Position numbers and translations under genes: made by a program. A model generated the notes under the pieces. That model worked only from the letters and a program-made list of their open reading frames with translations, searched no databases and was not told where the DNA came from. Source: Parasphingorhabdus litoris DSM 22379 (GTDB taxonomy: Bacteria; Pseudomonadota; Alphaproteobacteria; Sphingomonadales; Sphingomonadaceae). Taken from it: a stretch of DNA of 64,000 bases. This document shows, in pieces, positions 52,508 through 61,862 of the stretch (position 1 is the first letter of the stretch; each line of letters begins with the position of its first letter). The stretch spans positions 2,790,001-2,854,000 of the forward strand of contig NZ_CP086727.1 in assembly GCF_020906275.1 (NCBI RefSeq), given 5' to 3'.

Positions 52508-53356
52508 ATGCTCGAATTAATCGATATGATCTTTGATGGAGCGGAAGCCTTCATTGGGTTTATCGGCATCGTATTATTGCTGATTGGAATAGGTGCCGCG
52601 CTATGCCAGCTTCGTTTTGTCTTTGGTGCAGTCCAGGTAAGAGCAGCTGTTGTAGCTCACTCGGATAAGCGCATCGCAAAAGATGGACGGACTGGAAAAG
52701 AGCGCTCACTATACAAAGCGGTTTTCGAAGTATGTGAAGGACGCTATCAAGGTGCTCGCTATACTTCGCTCCAGGTGCATGAATGGAACACCTATCCGAT
52801 CGGCACCATCTGGCCCGCAAGGTACAATCCTGTCATCGGCCCAATTCATACGGAGCAAGCAATATCCTCAAGGCCGGGCTTGTCTTTTTCGCTCACTGCA
52901 GCCGGTGTGTTTATGCTGGTACTGCCAAACGTTCCCCGATTGGATGGCGAAGTCGTTCTCGGGCCGACGGTAGTCTTGATTGGACTAGGCCTAATTGTAA
53001 GCGGCTTGGTCAAACATCATCTCAACAATGTACGGCAACGGCGCGGCTTGAGTGTAACAGCAGAGTTGATCGCAATAGACATTGAATACGATACTGAAAG
53101 ACACGATGTTGAAGTCCCGATTCTTCGCGTAGTGTCAGGGCACTATTCCGGTGTCGAAACTGCTGACGTAGAAGTCGCCGATGCTGACGAATGTCATATT
53201 GGCGAAAGCATGCCCGCAACATTCGACCCATATACTGGCCGTGCCACCGTAACCGAAGGCCATCTTGCCACGGCAAGTGCTGTGAAAAGCCTTGTGATAA
53301 TTGGTTTGGCTTTGAGCTTTGTGGGCCTGGCCATACAAATAGTATTCTCAACCTAG
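52508..53356 (+). CDS. DUF3592-like membrane protein
   Basis: 282 residues from ATG 52508; TTG 52496 is an alternative. TM helices at about residues 12-34, 121-140, 146-162 and 258-277 flank two soluble beta-rich segments (YKAVFEVCEGRYQGARYTSL ... RYNPVIGP and VPILRVVSGHYSGVETADVE ... TFDPYTGRATV). Each of these carries the DUF3592-type pattern, so the protein looks like an internal duplication. No function is known. Confidence 0.65.
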   Translation: MLELIDMIFDGAEAFIGFIGIVLLLIGIGAALCQLRFVFGAVQVRAAVVAHSDKRIAKDGRTGKERSLYKAVFEVCEGRYQGARYTSLQVHEWNTYPIGTIWPARYNPVIGPIHTEQAISSRPGLSFSLTAAGVFMLVLPNVPRLDGEVVLGPTVVLIGLGLIVSGLVKHHLNNVRQRRGLSVTAELIAIDIEYDTERHDVEVPILRVVSGHYSGVETADVEVADADECHIGESMPATFDPYTGRATVTEGHLATASAVKSLVIIGLALSFVGLAIQIVFST

Positions 53357-54312
53357 TCAGTTGGCTTTATCGAAGTGCGGAGTGAGGTCAGGAAATTCAG
53401 ATATCTCATGGCAGTTTCTTCCGGCGCATCAACCATCGGAACATGACCGCAATTGTCCAGCACATCAAGTTTAGCCGATGAAAGCTTTCTAGCGAGTACG
53501 GCTGCACCGTTCACATGAAAAATCCGGTCTTCTGTACACCATAAAATCTGAGTCGGCATGTTCAGTTTCGGCGCAAGTTCGAGAAGATCAGGCACCGGGT
53601 TCTCGTCATGAACAACGGCCCAGATGCGCGCATTCTTCTCGACTTGCGCGAGCTCGGCGTGCATCCAAGTTGTGAGGATAGGTTGAGGTACACTGATTCC
53701 ATTTGGGGAAAGCCATGAATTACGCCCTTCGAACTCTTCCTGTGACCGCACAAGAAGTGGCGTTTTACCTTCAGCAATAGCGCGCTCCATGTCGCTGAGT
53801 GTTGGGCTGGTCACGCCCAACGGGCTCCCGATGAAGGCCAGCGATGCAATCCGGTCCGGTTGTTCCACGGCAATTTGTGCAATGATTGACGCGCCCATCG
53901 AATTGGCACCGACATGAACGTCGCTTAGCTCCAACGCGTCAAACACAGCTGACAGATTTTCGCTTTGTTTTTGCAATGCATACTCGCTGTCAGGGAGCAA
54001 CCCATTGTCGCCGAAGCCGGGAAGGTCAATCACAATGACTTGATAATCATCCGTCAGGCGCCTAGCGAAGTCGACCCAATGCTCCTTGCGAGAGAATATC
54101 CCGTGAATGAGTACCACCTTCTGACCGCTACCACCTTCAAGATATGCAACATCGCTGATTGGCGTCGTTATGGACTTTTCGGACAGACCCGCTCGGGCGT
54201 TGTTCAACCTGAGCAGAACGCCTGAGCTTGTCTCAGGGAAGGCAAACCATGCGAATGTGACGGCGGCTGAAACGCACAGGAATACCACAGCAATGAACTT
54301 GGCTAATCTCAT
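53353..54312 (-). CDS. Membrane-anchored alpha/beta-hydrolase
   Basis: 319 residues from ATG 54312, with TGAGGT upstream; the reading frame open to 54447 is probably not used. An N-terminal anchor (FIAVVFLCVSAAVTFAWFAF) is followed by VVLIHGIFSRKEHWVDFA, nucleophile elbow GANSMGAS, acid region WCTEDRIFHV and catalytic His in NCGHVPMVDAPE. It is a lipase/esterase-type enzyme bound to the membrane. It converges with the DUF3592 gene, with a 4-bp overlap at 53353-53356. The substrate is unknown. Confidence 0.88.
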   Translation of the reverse strand: MRLAKFIAVVFLCVSAAVTFAWFAFPETSSGVLLRLNNARAGLSEKSITTPISDVAYLEGGSGQKVVLIHGIFSRKEHWVDFARRLTDDYQVIVIDLPGFGDNGLLPDSEYALQKQSENLSAVFDALELSDVHVGANSMGASIIAQIAVEQPDRIASLAFIGSPLGVTSPTLSDMERAIAEGKTPLLVRSQEEFEGRNSWLSPNGISVPQPILTTWMHAELAQVEKNARIWAVVHDENPVPDLLELAPKLNMPTQILWCTEDRIFHVNGAAVLARKLSSAKLDVLDNCGHVPMVDAPEETAMRYLNFLTSLRTSIKPTD

Positions 54313-54513
54313 GAAATACCTCAAGCGTTTGAGAGAGGACAACACCATACCGGAGGAAGCCACCATATGATTGAACAATCGTGCGCTTCTCATCTTAGAA
54401 AGGTGGTTTCGCATGCCGCCCAAGCCATTGCCGACCATTTTTTGCACGTTTGCTCTACTGCGCTACTAACCTACACTGCACACCGGGTCGCATCTGACTA
54501 TTGGACTGAGAGG

Positions 54514-55011
54514 ATGCAGAAGGTGCTATTAGAACGGCTAGAATTTCTAACTAGGGCTTCGGCGCTTTGGTTTACATTCGCTTCGACAATTATGCTCACC
54601 GCGGCATTCGGCATCGTCATGCATGTATGGGATTTTGTCATCATTGATGAAATATATGAGGCGCAGGTAATCTTGGATCACGTTTCGTGCATGACGCCAA
54701 TCCAACGAACAGTGCACATCTGGCTTACGGCCACCGTCGATGTTCTCTACCCATTTCTCTATGGCGCATTCTTTATCGGTGTGTCCCTAAAGGCCTTTGG
54801 CCGCACAGGATTGTGGCTCGCGCTGCCGTCTTTTCTTGTGATCCCAGTCGATCTATTTGAGGGCTTCACCCAAGTGATGCTGTTGCAGGGACATCATGAG
54901 TATGTCGCTGCGAAAGTTTGGGCTACACCCGCAAAACTGACATTGTTTTTTGCAGGATCAGCAATCACCGCTATCGGCCTTGTTCAGCTGTTTCGTCAGC
55001 GCAGGCCCTGA
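54514..55011 (+). CDS. Small multi-TM protein of unknown function
   Basis: 165 residues if it starts at ATG 54514, where GAGAGG is directly adjacent; GTG 54520 or an earlier start at 54367 is possible. Four hydrophobic segments are seen (ALWFTFASTIMLTAAFGIVMHV, TATVDVLYPFLYGAFFIGVSL, WLALPSFLVIPVDLFEGF, LTLFFAGSAITAIGLVQLF). There is no recognised domain. It is divergent from the hydrolase at 54312 and lies next to the GNAT remnant. Confidence 0.6.
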   Translation: MQKVLLERLEFLTRASALWFTFASTIMLTAAFGIVMHVWDFVIIDEIYEAQVILDHVSCMTPIQRTVHIWLTATVDVLYPFLYGAFFIGVSLKAFGRTGLWLALPSFLVIPVDLFEGFTQVMLLQGHHEYVAAKVWATPAKLTLFFAGSAITAIGLVQLFRQRRP

Positions 55012-55019
55012 GAAACATC

Positions 55020-55440
55020 GATGACGTCTGGTCTTTGGCGGGAGCAGAGTAATTTTTCGTGGAGCCAAGCTTTCTAGCAGCCCTGATCAACGCAGCATTT
55101 TCAGGTGAGATCAGGCAAAAGGCCTGGGATTGCGGGAACGTTGCATCAAACCATCTGTAGCCAGCCAGCATGTCTTCGGTCGTATACCCTTGACCTGCAA
55201 TGCGGGGCGCGATTGCCTATCCCGCTTAAGGCAAACTGCCAAAAGGAATGGGCAATTTTCGCTTGAAATCGTCAAAACCTACGTCACCGAAGTAACCGGC
55301 TTTATGAATCGTGCTCTGATTGAATGACGCCACCGATGAAGCGCACCACGTCCTTATCGGACTATAGCGCGAAGGAGGCGTCAAAATCATCAGGCGTATG
55401 CGCCCTCCGGATCATCTGTTTCGTTTCGATTGTCGGTGCC
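55020..55440 (-). pseudogene. GNAT-family acetyltransferase pseudogene
   Basis: On the minus strand the pieces read IRRAHTPDDFDASFAL, TAG, SDKDVVRFIGGVIQSEHDS, TAA, then after a shift GDVGFDDFKRKLPIPFGSLP, stops, and AIAPRIAGQGYTTEDMLAGY followed by CLISPENAALIRAARKLG. These match in order the GNAT domain of the RimJ/RimL type (GDVGF strand, acetyl-CoA loop AGQGYxTE, C-terminal PENxxSIRxAxKLG). Two stops lie where Trp is common (TGG to TAG or TGA). The gene is dead; it has lost part of its middle by deletion. Confidence 0.75.
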
Positions 55441-55516
55441 TTCATGCCCTGAACTCTTACTCCGGCATAGCTTTCTTAGGACATAATCAGGTTTGAACAG
55501 GGTTAAGCACCGCTCC

Positions 55517-55903
55517 TCAGTCATACTTCCCAAAACGGTCAGGATCAAAGGTGCCTGCTGGAAAGGACCTACAGGCTCGCGCGCCAACTTTATAAAGGGC
55601 GTTACCGCGCACGCCTCTTTCAATAGCCTCAAACACCGCCCCATAATAGGCAGCCCCCATCCCTCCGTTTTTTATATGATTGTCGTAATCAAATAAGTGC
55701 TTCGTTTCAGCCATCGCCTCTTTTGCGCTGACGCCCATACGTTTGGCAGTGTCATAATTGGTGGCCACCAAAGTGGCAGTCTCTCCCCAGTAGTCACAAT
55801 CAGTAGGCTGTTGAGCGCTCCCGACAGATGGGATCATCATGCTCGCTGTGATTAGCGTACACAGCGATGTGATCGCGATTGCCATTTTTGCTCGACGTGA
55901 CAA
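55517..55903 (-). CDS. Small exported protein of unknown function
   Basis: 128 residues from TTG 55903, chosen because GGAG lies about 9 nt upstream and the frame then begins LSRRAKMAIAITSLCTLITA, a good signal peptide ending GSAQQ. The mature part contains two Cys pairs (CDYWGETATLVATNYDTAKR; ARACRSFPAGTFDPDRFGKY). It is Gly- and Tyr-rich in the middle (NGGMGAAYYGAVFEAI). No family is recognised. It may be a periplasmic protein. Confidence 0.6.
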   Translation of the reverse strand: MSRRAKMAIAITSLCTLITASMMIPSVGSAQQPTDCDYWGETATLVATNYDTAKRMGVSAKEAMAETKHLFDYDNHIKNGGMGAAYYGAVFEAIERGVRGNALYKVGARACRSFPAGTFDPDRFGKYD

Positions 55904-55966
55904 TGTGCTGTTCTCCTGAAGGGCAAAAGTTCGCAGATCGTATATCTTGTAAAAGGCCAGAAGCAT

Positions 55967-56401
55967 TGAACAAACGTGCGGCTGAGACCGTCGTGGTCAA
56001 TGACTCGTGTCCGATTTACGGGTTTAACTGGAAAGGCAGTGGTTACGAGCCCTCGGTTTCAAAGCTTGGCTTCTTGTTGAGGGGCAACACTGACCAATCT
56101 TTTATGTCAGGAATTGGGTCGGATGCTGACTTACCGCTTTCAACGTCGACCAGCTAGGACCAGACAGTCCGCAATCGGCCCAAATTACGAAACTCAAACC
56201 TGTGAATAGAGATTCTAAGCCCGGTACCAATTTGCGGCGGTTGCGCTGTTAATAGCGATCATTACAAAGCCGATGTAATATTCGGCTATTGTTTGTGCGT
56301 ACTAGGCATTTTGGTAATCGTCTCCCTGGTAAGATCTAGCTGGAGTTTTCACATCATGGCTTCTAATCTTGCTAGCCTGATGACCAGCACTGGATCCTAG
56401 A
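55967..56401. other. Gene-poor spacer with a dispersed GTCCGC..TCGGCCC motif
   Basis: A spacer of about 435 bp between the small exported protein and the LysR gene. No frame with a plausible protein or ribosome site was seen; the open frame through 55879-56157 is antisense to the real gene and ends arbitrarily. At 56161-56181 it carries CAGACAGTCCGCAATCGGCC, one of four copies of a related sequence in the window. Confidence 0.4.
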
Positions 56402-57259
56402 TTGAAGAATTGGAATGAAATTCGAACTGCGCTAGAGGTTGCTCGACTGGGAACAACGCTAGGCGCAGCCGAGAGCCTTGGTATCCACAGGGCGACAGTA
56501 ACCCGTCATATCGATACGCTGGAAGCGGAGCTTGGCACCAAACTCTTCCAACGCCATGCACGGGGCTTCACGTCGACTCGAATGGGCGAACAGCTTTTAA
56601 GGATCGCAACTTCGACGGAAGAGCAATTCGGAGAGCTTCAACGCCTAGCCCTTGGAGCCGAGAGTGAGGTGGAAGGCCTTCTGACCATCACGGCGATCGA
56701 CATTCTCGTGGATCCGTTGCTCCAGCTAATCGACTGCTTTCGAGACTTGCATCCTTCGACAAACGTGCAACTGATTGTGAGTGATCAAACACTTAAATTG
56801 CACTATGGCGAAGCTGACATTGCCTTTCGCGTTGGGCCGAAGCCCAATCACCCTGATAATGTGGTTCTCCCGATGGGTCAGTTGAAGATAGGTCTCTACG
56901 CACATGAAAAGCTCCTGAGCGATAGCGCCAAGGGATTTGACGTGCTGCCGCAGGTGGTGCCGGATCATCTTGCTCCCTCAACCCCCTATTTCGACTGGGT
57001 CCGGGAAAACAGCGATGCAGCCAAGGTTGCCTTGAAGAGCAATCATGTCGCGACGCTATGGCAAGCGGTCGAACGTGGTCTTGGAGCTGGGCCAATGCCA
57101 AATTCGCTATCGGATGTAAGGCACTTGGAAATCGGCGAAAAACATGATGGATGGGCAGAACCGATATGGGCTATCACCCACGTCGATCTGCATCGTACCT
57201 CCAGAGTGCAGGCTTTTGTTGGTCTATTGAAGGATAGTGCACTAGGACTATCGATCTAG
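56402..57259 (+). CDS. LysR-family transcriptional regulator
   Basis: 285 residues with a TTG start. N-terminal winged helix: IRTALEVARLGTTLGAAESLGIHRATVTRHIDTLEAELGTKLFQRHARGF, then an effector domain with GEADIAFRVGPKPNHPDNVV. It has the form of the subgroup that carries IHRATVTRHID in the recognition helix. It ends convergent with the MFS gene (4-bp overlap at 57256-57259) and may regulate that pump or the NmrA-DUF924 pair. Confidence 0.9.
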   Translation: MKNWNEIRTALEVARLGTTLGAAESLGIHRATVTRHIDTLEAELGTKLFQRHARGFTSTRMGEQLLRIATSTEEQFGELQRLALGAESEVEGLLTITAIDILVDPLLQLIDCFRDLHPSTNVQLIVSDQTLKLHYGEADIAFRVGPKPNHPDNVVLPMGQLKIGLYAHEKLLSDSAKGFDVLPQVVPDHLAPSTPYFDWVRENSDAAKVALKSNHVATLWQAVERGLGAGPMPNSLSDVRHLEIGEKHDGWAEPIWAITHVDLHRTSRVQAFVGLLKDSALGLSI

Positions 57260-58422
57260 CGATTTTCTTCCGGTCCCAGCCAGGCGAGAAAAAGCGCAAG
57301 TGAAGCCACTACAGCACCAGCGAAGCCGATGGCCCAATAGCCTGAAGATGCAATCACAATGCCTCCCAGAGCAGCTCCTATGCCTTGCCCCAGATATATC
57401 GTAGACGTGTTGAGAGCGAGGGTTAGTGAACTCTGGTCAGGAGCAGCTCTCACGAGCGCTTTCTCGATAGCTGGTGAAGGAGCGATCAATGCCGCGCTTG
57501 ATATTAGGGTGGTAACAAAGGTCAGCCCAATAGCGGTCATGCTTCGCACCTCTAGAAAAGTGAAAAGGAAGCTCCACGCTGCTAGAGCGATGGTTAGAAC
57601 GAGAAACATCTCTCGCATGTTGGATACAAAGCTACGCGCGTCGGCAAGACGGCTTCCTACAACGAGACCTAACAACGATCCAAATCCAATCGCCGATTGC
57701 ATTACTGCGATGCTCGACCCTTCAAAGCCAGTAAGCTCGGTGATGAGTGGACCGATGAACGCTTTAACTGGATAGGCCGCGACGAACGCAAGGCCGATCA
57801 ATGCAAGACAGGTGAGCACAATAGGCTGTTTGAGCACGGACCAGTCGGCTTGCACATTTGAGGTATCGAGCAATACCGTCGATCGCGGCACCCCAAAATA
57901 GATCGCTGGTACAACTAAAGCTGCGGCCACACCAGCAAACACAAATGTTGAACGCCAGCCAAAATAGCCCCCAATCGCCGTGCCAAGCGGGACACCCGCG
58001 ATAAACGCGATTGTTAGTCCAGAAAGTACCAATCCGAGCGCCTGGCCTTGTTTCTCAGGAGGGGTTAGCTCCGCAGCAATAGCGCCAGCCATCGGCATAA
58101 CCGCACTGCCTGTAATCGCGATCACTATTCTCATCGCCAGATAGCTCTCATAGGTCGGCAGAAAAGCCGACGCGAAGTTTAGCGCTGCAACCCCACTGAG
58201 ACTGGCAATGAGGACACCTCTTCTAGGAAAACGGACCAGCGAGCTCACCACAAGTGGCGAAGCAATCGCGCTTGTGATTGCAAAAGCTGTCATCAATTGA
58301 CCTGCTGCGGAAATGCTAGCATCCAGATCTTTGGCAAGCTCTGCCAGAAGGCCAGCAAAGACATAGCTTTGTGTCCCAATAGCGAAAGCTGCCAACGCAA
58401 GAATGTAAACGGGGCGTGTCAT
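57256..58422 (-). CDS. MFS transporter (AraJ/sugar-efflux type)
   Basis: 388 residues with twelve transmembrane helices. ATG 58422 is preferred because GGAG precedes it. The N-terminal half has the MFS signatures RFPRRGVLIASLSG in loop 2-3 and IAAELTPPEKQGQALGLVLSGLTIAFIAGVPLGTAIG in helices 4-5. The family of AraJ-like drug/sugar exporters pumps sugars, drugs or metabolites out by proton antiport. It is divergent from the NmrA gene and convergent with LysR. The substrate is unknown. Confidence 0.92.
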   Translation of the reverse strand: MTRPVYILALAAFAIGTQSYVFAGLLAELAKDLDASISAAGQLMTAFAITSAIASPLVVSSLVRFPRRGVLIASLSGVAALNFASAFLPTYESYLAMRIVIAITGSAVMPMAGAIAAELTPPEKQGQALGLVLSGLTIAFIAGVPLGTAIGGYFGWRSTFVFAGVAAALVVPAIYFGVPRSTVLLDTSNVQADWSVLKQPIVLTCLALIGLAFVAAYPVKAFIGPLITELTGFEGSSIAVMQSAIGFGSLLGLVVGSRLADARSFVSNMREMFLVLTIALAAWSFLFTFLEVRSMTAIGLTFVTTLISSAALIAPSPAIEKALVRAAPDQSSLTLALNTSTIYLGQGIGAALGGIVIASSGYWAIGFAGAVVASLALFLAWLGPEENR

Positions 58423-58625
58423 CTGGATCTCCAAGCTTTGGAAAAAAGCATTTGGAGAAAATCATGTGACTGCGAAATGCCCGTTAAAGCGCAGTGAGTG
58501 TGCGTGAAACTGACAGCTTGACTTGTTGCAAAATCGCGCAGTGACCGCGCTGAATCCGGTCTCCTTATCCTCGGGTTTTTTGGCGATCTTCGGTGTCAAC
58601 ATTCAACTGAAGCAAGGAGCAAGTA

Positions 58626-59510
58626 ATGACGATTTCGCACTCAACACAAAAGGTTTATTCAACCGCCCCCATCGCAGTCGCAGGGGCGACGGGCAAACAG
58701 GGGGGCGCCGTTGCTCGGCACCTCCTTAGGAACGGACATAATGTCCGCGCGCTTACCCGAAGCCTTGAAAAAGATGTCGCAAGGGAACTGGCAACGAATG
58801 GTGCTGAAGTGGTTGCTTGTGATCTGGAAGACCGTTCTTCCATCAATGCAGCTCTAAAAGGGGCGGCCGGACTGTTCTCGGTGCAAGACTTCCTCGAAGC
58901 CGGGATTGATGCTGAGCTTAGACAAGGCCGCAACCTGACTGATGCAGCCGCAGCGATAGATAGTATCGAGCACGTCGTCTATTCCGGCGCATCAACCATG
59001 GACCGCAATACGGGTGTTCCTCATCTCGATAGCAAGTGGCAGATTGAGCAGCGCTTGCGCGCAAGCGGTAAGACCTGGACGGTCTTTAGGCCCGCAGCAT
59101 TCCTCGACAATTGGGAATGGGATAAGGAGGCGATCATGGAAAGTGGAACTGTGCGTTATCCAATGCGCCCAGAGATGCTTTATCGACAGATTGCATGCGA
59201 CGATATTGGCGCCATGGTTACCCAGGCCTTCGAACAACCAGGACTTTGGGCTAACCGGGCGGCGCCATTGGCTGGCGATGCGCGAACGATGCTCGAAATC
59301 ACCGCAATCATCGGCGAGGCATTGGGAAGAGATCTCCGCTATGAGCAAATCAGCGAAAGTGCGGTTCTCGAAGAACAGGGGGAAGATCTGATGCTGATGT
59401 ATCGTTCATTTGATACGATCGGGATGGATGGTGATCCGGTGTTCCTCGAGCATTGGCTGGGCCGTAAAACCAACCTACCCGCTTACTTGAAAAAAGCGGG
59501 CTGGAACTGA
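58626..59510 (+). CDS. NmrA-family NAD(P)-binding protein
   Basis: 294 residues, with AAGGAG upstream of the ATG. A Rossmann start (IAVAGATGKQGGAVARHL), VRALTRSLEKDVA, ACDLEDRSSINAALKGAAGLFSV and RPAAFLDNWEWDKEAIM mark the NmrA group, which binds NADP but often lacks catalytic residues. Some members sense redox state; others act as quinone or azo reductases. It is followed 2 nt later by a DUF924 gene, so the two are likely co-transcribed. Confidence 0.92.
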   Translation: MTISHSTQKVYSTAPIAVAGATGKQGGAVARHLLRNGHNVRALTRSLEKDVARELATNGAEVVACDLEDRSSINAALKGAAGLFSVQDFLEAGIDAELRQGRNLTDAAAAIDSIEHVVYSGASTMDRNTGVPHLDSKWQIEQRLRASGKTWTVFRPAAFLDNWEWDKEAIMESGTVRYPMRPEMLYRQIACDDIGAMVTQAFEQPGLWANRAAPLAGDARTMLEITAIIGEALGRDLRYEQISESAVLEEQGEDLMLMYRSFDTIGMDGDPVFLEHWLGRKTNLPAYLKKAGWN

Positions 59511-59512
59511 AC

Positions 59513-60064
59513 ATGACAGATATTGCGCGCTGCATCGAAGATGTGCTTGCCTTTTGGTTTACATCCGAAACCGAGAAGCACTGGTTTGAATCCACCCCGG
59601 AGTTTGATCAGGAGATTACTGAGAAGTTTGGCGAATTGTATGCGCACGCGGTGTCTGGAGAACTGGAGGAGTGGCGGTCATCAAGAGATGGCCGCCTCGC
59701 TCTCACTTTATTGTTCGACCAGCTTCCTAGAATGGCGTTTCGCGATACTCCAAAAGCTTATGCGTCGGATGGTCTTGGCCGCGAGCTGGCGCATCACGCG
59801 ATCGGTTTGGGTGATGACATTGATCTGGCACGTGAGGGCGAACGGCATGCGTTTTTCTACCTGCCGCTTATGCATCAAGAGAATCTCGAAGATCAGCGAC
59901 GTGCTGTCGAGCTCTACACCACTCACGGTCCAGAAAGTGGACTTGAATGGGCTCGACATCACTATGACATTATCGCCCGGTTCGGTCGCTTTCCGCATCG
60001 CAATCGGATTCTAGGGCGATATTGCACGGCCCAAGAAGCAGCCTTTGTGCAGTCAAACATTTGA
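59513..60064 (+). CDS. DUF924-family protein
   Basis: 183 residues. The opening DVLAFWFTSETEKHWF followed by EFDQEITEKFGELYAHAVSG, plus LTLLFDQLPRMAFRDTPKAY, HAFFYLPLMHQENLEDQRRA, ARHHYDIIARFGRFPHRNRIL and GRYCTAQEAAF form the complete DUF924 pattern, a helical TPR-like fold. The function is unsettled. It lies 2 nt after the NmrA gene. The length is normal for the family. Confidence 0.92.
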   Translation: MTDIARCIEDVLAFWFTSETEKHWFESTPEFDQEITEKFGELYAHAVSGELEEWRSSRDGRLALTLLFDQLPRMAFRDTPKAYASDGLGRELAHHAIGLGDDIDLAREGERHAFFYLPLMHQENLEDQRRAVELYTTHGPESGLEWARHHYDIIARFGRFPHRNRILGRYCTAQEAAFVQSNI

Positions 60065-60212
60065 TCTTTGACAATAAACTTCTGTGAAAAATGGATAGCT
60101 GGCGCATGTCCATTTACTAAGCCTTGGCACATTCTGTGTTAGTGCGGACTGATGTCCCTTACATAGTCACTTGGTGGCGCTTTAACTCGACCGTATCACA
60201 GTCTTCAGGGAT

Positions 60213-60632
60213 TCATGTGAAGGATGGCCTGGTAACTGCTATGGCAACCACGAGAGTTGCGAAAATCAAGATGATCACTTGAGAAAAGAAAAGAGATTTA
60301 GCTTTCACCAATTCTCCAAACACCGCACGCCGCATGGTTCCTGCAACGACGCCGTTCATACCAACCAAGAACAATACTAAACATAGTTTTAAAAGAAGCC
60401 AGCCTTGGCTGAACTGGTTGGTAATTTGAGCCAAGACCAATCCAAATGCGATGGTTCCAATCATTGCAGGTGTTACAATCCAAACAACCGCGCGCCTCGA
60501 AGCCCAAAGGAGCGGCGTATGATCACCGTGTTCTTTGGACACGCGGCTCGAAGTGATTGAGGTGGCTGCAAACAGACCGCCTATCCAGACGATGAGGCAA
60601 ATAAAATGGCCTATCCGAACTAGCTCATACAT
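60213..60632 (-). CDS. CopD/HemJ-like small integral membrane protein
   Basis: 139 residues from ATG 60632, with GAAGAGAG upstream; a longer frame to 60827 would overlap the next gene's body. Four TM helices: ELVRIGHFICLIVWIGGLFA, RAVVWIVTPAMIGTIAFGLVL, WLLLKLCLVLFLVGMNGVVAG and FFSQVIILIFATLVVAIAVT. The first helix's HxxxxxxWIGG pattern resembles CopD/HemJ-type heme- or copper-related membrane proteins. It overlaps the DUF3817 gene by 8 bp and ends the operon. The assignment is moderate. Confidence 0.6.
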   Translation of the reverse strand: MYELVRIGHFICLIVWIGGLFAATSITSSRVSKEHGDHTPLLWASRRAVVWIVTPAMIGTIAFGLVLAQITNQFSQGWLLLKLCLVLFLVGMNGVVAGTMRRAVFGELVKAKSLFFSQVIILIFATLVVAIAVTRPSFT

Positions 60633-60972
60633 TCTGTCTCTCTTCAAACTGCTGTCGGGTCCTGCGACGGTTGTAGAAGTGAAGAAGTGCGAAGGTTCCC
60701 CCAGGCAGGAGACATGCTGACAGAGCAGCAAGAACCCAACGTAGAGGTAGATCTCCCGCAGCCCAGCTTTCGACAACGGCATAGAGAAACAAGAGAAAAG
60801 CCAAACCGTGAAAGGGACCGACGACACCTGTCAGGTTAGGGAGCGATGTCAGGTTCTTCAGCGGCACTGCAACGCACATTAAGAGTATAAGAGTTACACC
60901 CTCGAAGCGAGCGCTCGCTCTGAAGAAAGGCGTTAGCTCCTGATGCTTTGATATTTCAATCTCACTGCTCAT
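60625..60972 (-). CDS. DUF3817-family integral membrane protein
   Basis: 115 residues. FRASARFEGVTLILLMCVAV ... PLKNLTSLPNLTGVVGPFHGLAFLLFLYAV and WVLAALSACLLPGGTFALLHFY are typical of DUF3817, a small three-helix membrane family with FEG and GPFHG motifs. The function is unknown. Its start overlaps the sulfurtransferase stop (ATGA, 60969-60972), and its end overlaps the CopD-like gene. Confidence 0.85.
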   Translation of the reverse strand: MSSEIEISKHQELTPFFRASARFEGVTLILLMCVAVPLKNLTSLPNLTGVVGPFHGLAFLLFLYAVVESWAAGDLPLRWVLAALSACLLPGGTFALLHFYNRRRTRQQFEERQNV

Positions 60973-61805
60973 TTGACAGGGCTTTCAGGGTTTGAGCTCC
61001 ATTCGCGCCAGGACCCATCAAAGTTTCGCACTCGATCCCATCCGAGCAATTGTGTGAGGACAAACCACATATGCGCAGATCGAGCGCCTATCGCGCAATA
61101 CGGAAACACTTGCTTGGCCCCGTCGATGTCGATCGTTTTCAAGAGGTCGAGAATATCTGCCCGTGAAAGAAATGAGCCATCCTCCTTGTGCACATCATCG
61201 CAATGAAGATGGATCGCTCCGGGAATATGTCCTGCCCGCTCACCTTCTTTCGGTGGTGCGTTGAGATAGACCGAGCCATCGAACTCAGCTTTTGTCCTGA
61301 CATCAAGCAGAGTCGTATCATCGTCAAGAAGTGCGTCCGAAACTTCCGATAAACTGCAGCTAAAGGCTTTGCTGACTTGTGCAACAGGATAATCTCCTTG
61401 CCCAATGATTGTCGCGTCTGGTGTCAGGGGGCGCTTTTCCAAAAGCCACCTCTCTTTCCCACCGTTCAGAACCCGAATCTTGTGATGGCCAAGTCGAGCG
61501 AAGAACCAGTAAACCCATCCTGATGTGCCGCGATGAGAATTGTGAGCAACAACTATTTCTGTGTCGGGTGTTAGGCCTGACCGTTCCAGCAATCTTTGTA
61601 TTTTAGCTAAGTCTGTAAGGTTCACAGAATCTTCATCGAGAATTTCTTGTACATTCCAGAAGATGGATCCGGGGATATGAGTTTGTTGATACTCCGTGTC
61701 GTCTGCATCCATTTCAACTATCGCGAGATTCTCATTTCCAAGCTTTGCTTGAAGCTCTTCAGGTTCAATTAGCGCTTTACTGTTTGCGTAGTCCAAGTTG
61801 GCCAT
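60969..61805 (-). CDS. Thiosulfate sulfurtransferase with two rhodanese domains
   Basis: 278 residues from ATG 61805; ATG 61823 would add six residues and has no ribosome site. The first rhodanese domain (PEELQAKLGNENLAIVEMDA) has no catalytic Cys in its active loop (VVAHNSHRG). The second has the loop YCAIGARS, so sulfur is carried on that Cys. Such enzymes move sulfur from thiosulfate or mercaptopyruvate to acceptors such as cyanide or thiols. It heads a DUF3817-CopD-like operon and is divergent from the TetR gene. Confidence 0.9.
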   Translation of the reverse strand: MANLDYANSKALIEPEELQAKLGNENLAIVEMDADDTEYQQTHIPGSIFWNVQEILDEDSVNLTDLAKIQRLLERSGLTPDTEIVVAHNSHRGTSGWVYWFFARLGHHKIRVLNGGKERWLLEKRPLTPDATIIGQGDYPVAQVSKAFSCSLSEVSDALLDDDTTLLDVRTKAEFDGSVYLNAPPKEGERAGHIPGAIHLHCDDVHKEDGSFLSRADILDLLKTIDIDGAKQVFPYCAIGARSAHMWFVLTQLLGWDRVRNFDGSWREWSSNPESPVK

Positions 61806-61822
61806 TTTTCCAGCAATCTCCA

Positions 61823-61840
61823 TGTAAACGAATGCTTACA
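61823..61840. promoter_or_regulatory. Candidate TetR operator, site 1 (TGTAA-N8-TTACA)
   Basis: An 18-bp near-palindrome, TGTAAACGAATGCTTACA, between the divergent sulfurtransferase and TetR genes, 17 bp before the chosen sulfurtransferase start. Its outer five bases match site 2 exactly, so it is a plausible binding site for the adjacent TetR. Confidence 0.6.
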
Positions 61841-61862
61841 TAATGAGATATGTTTGTGCTAA

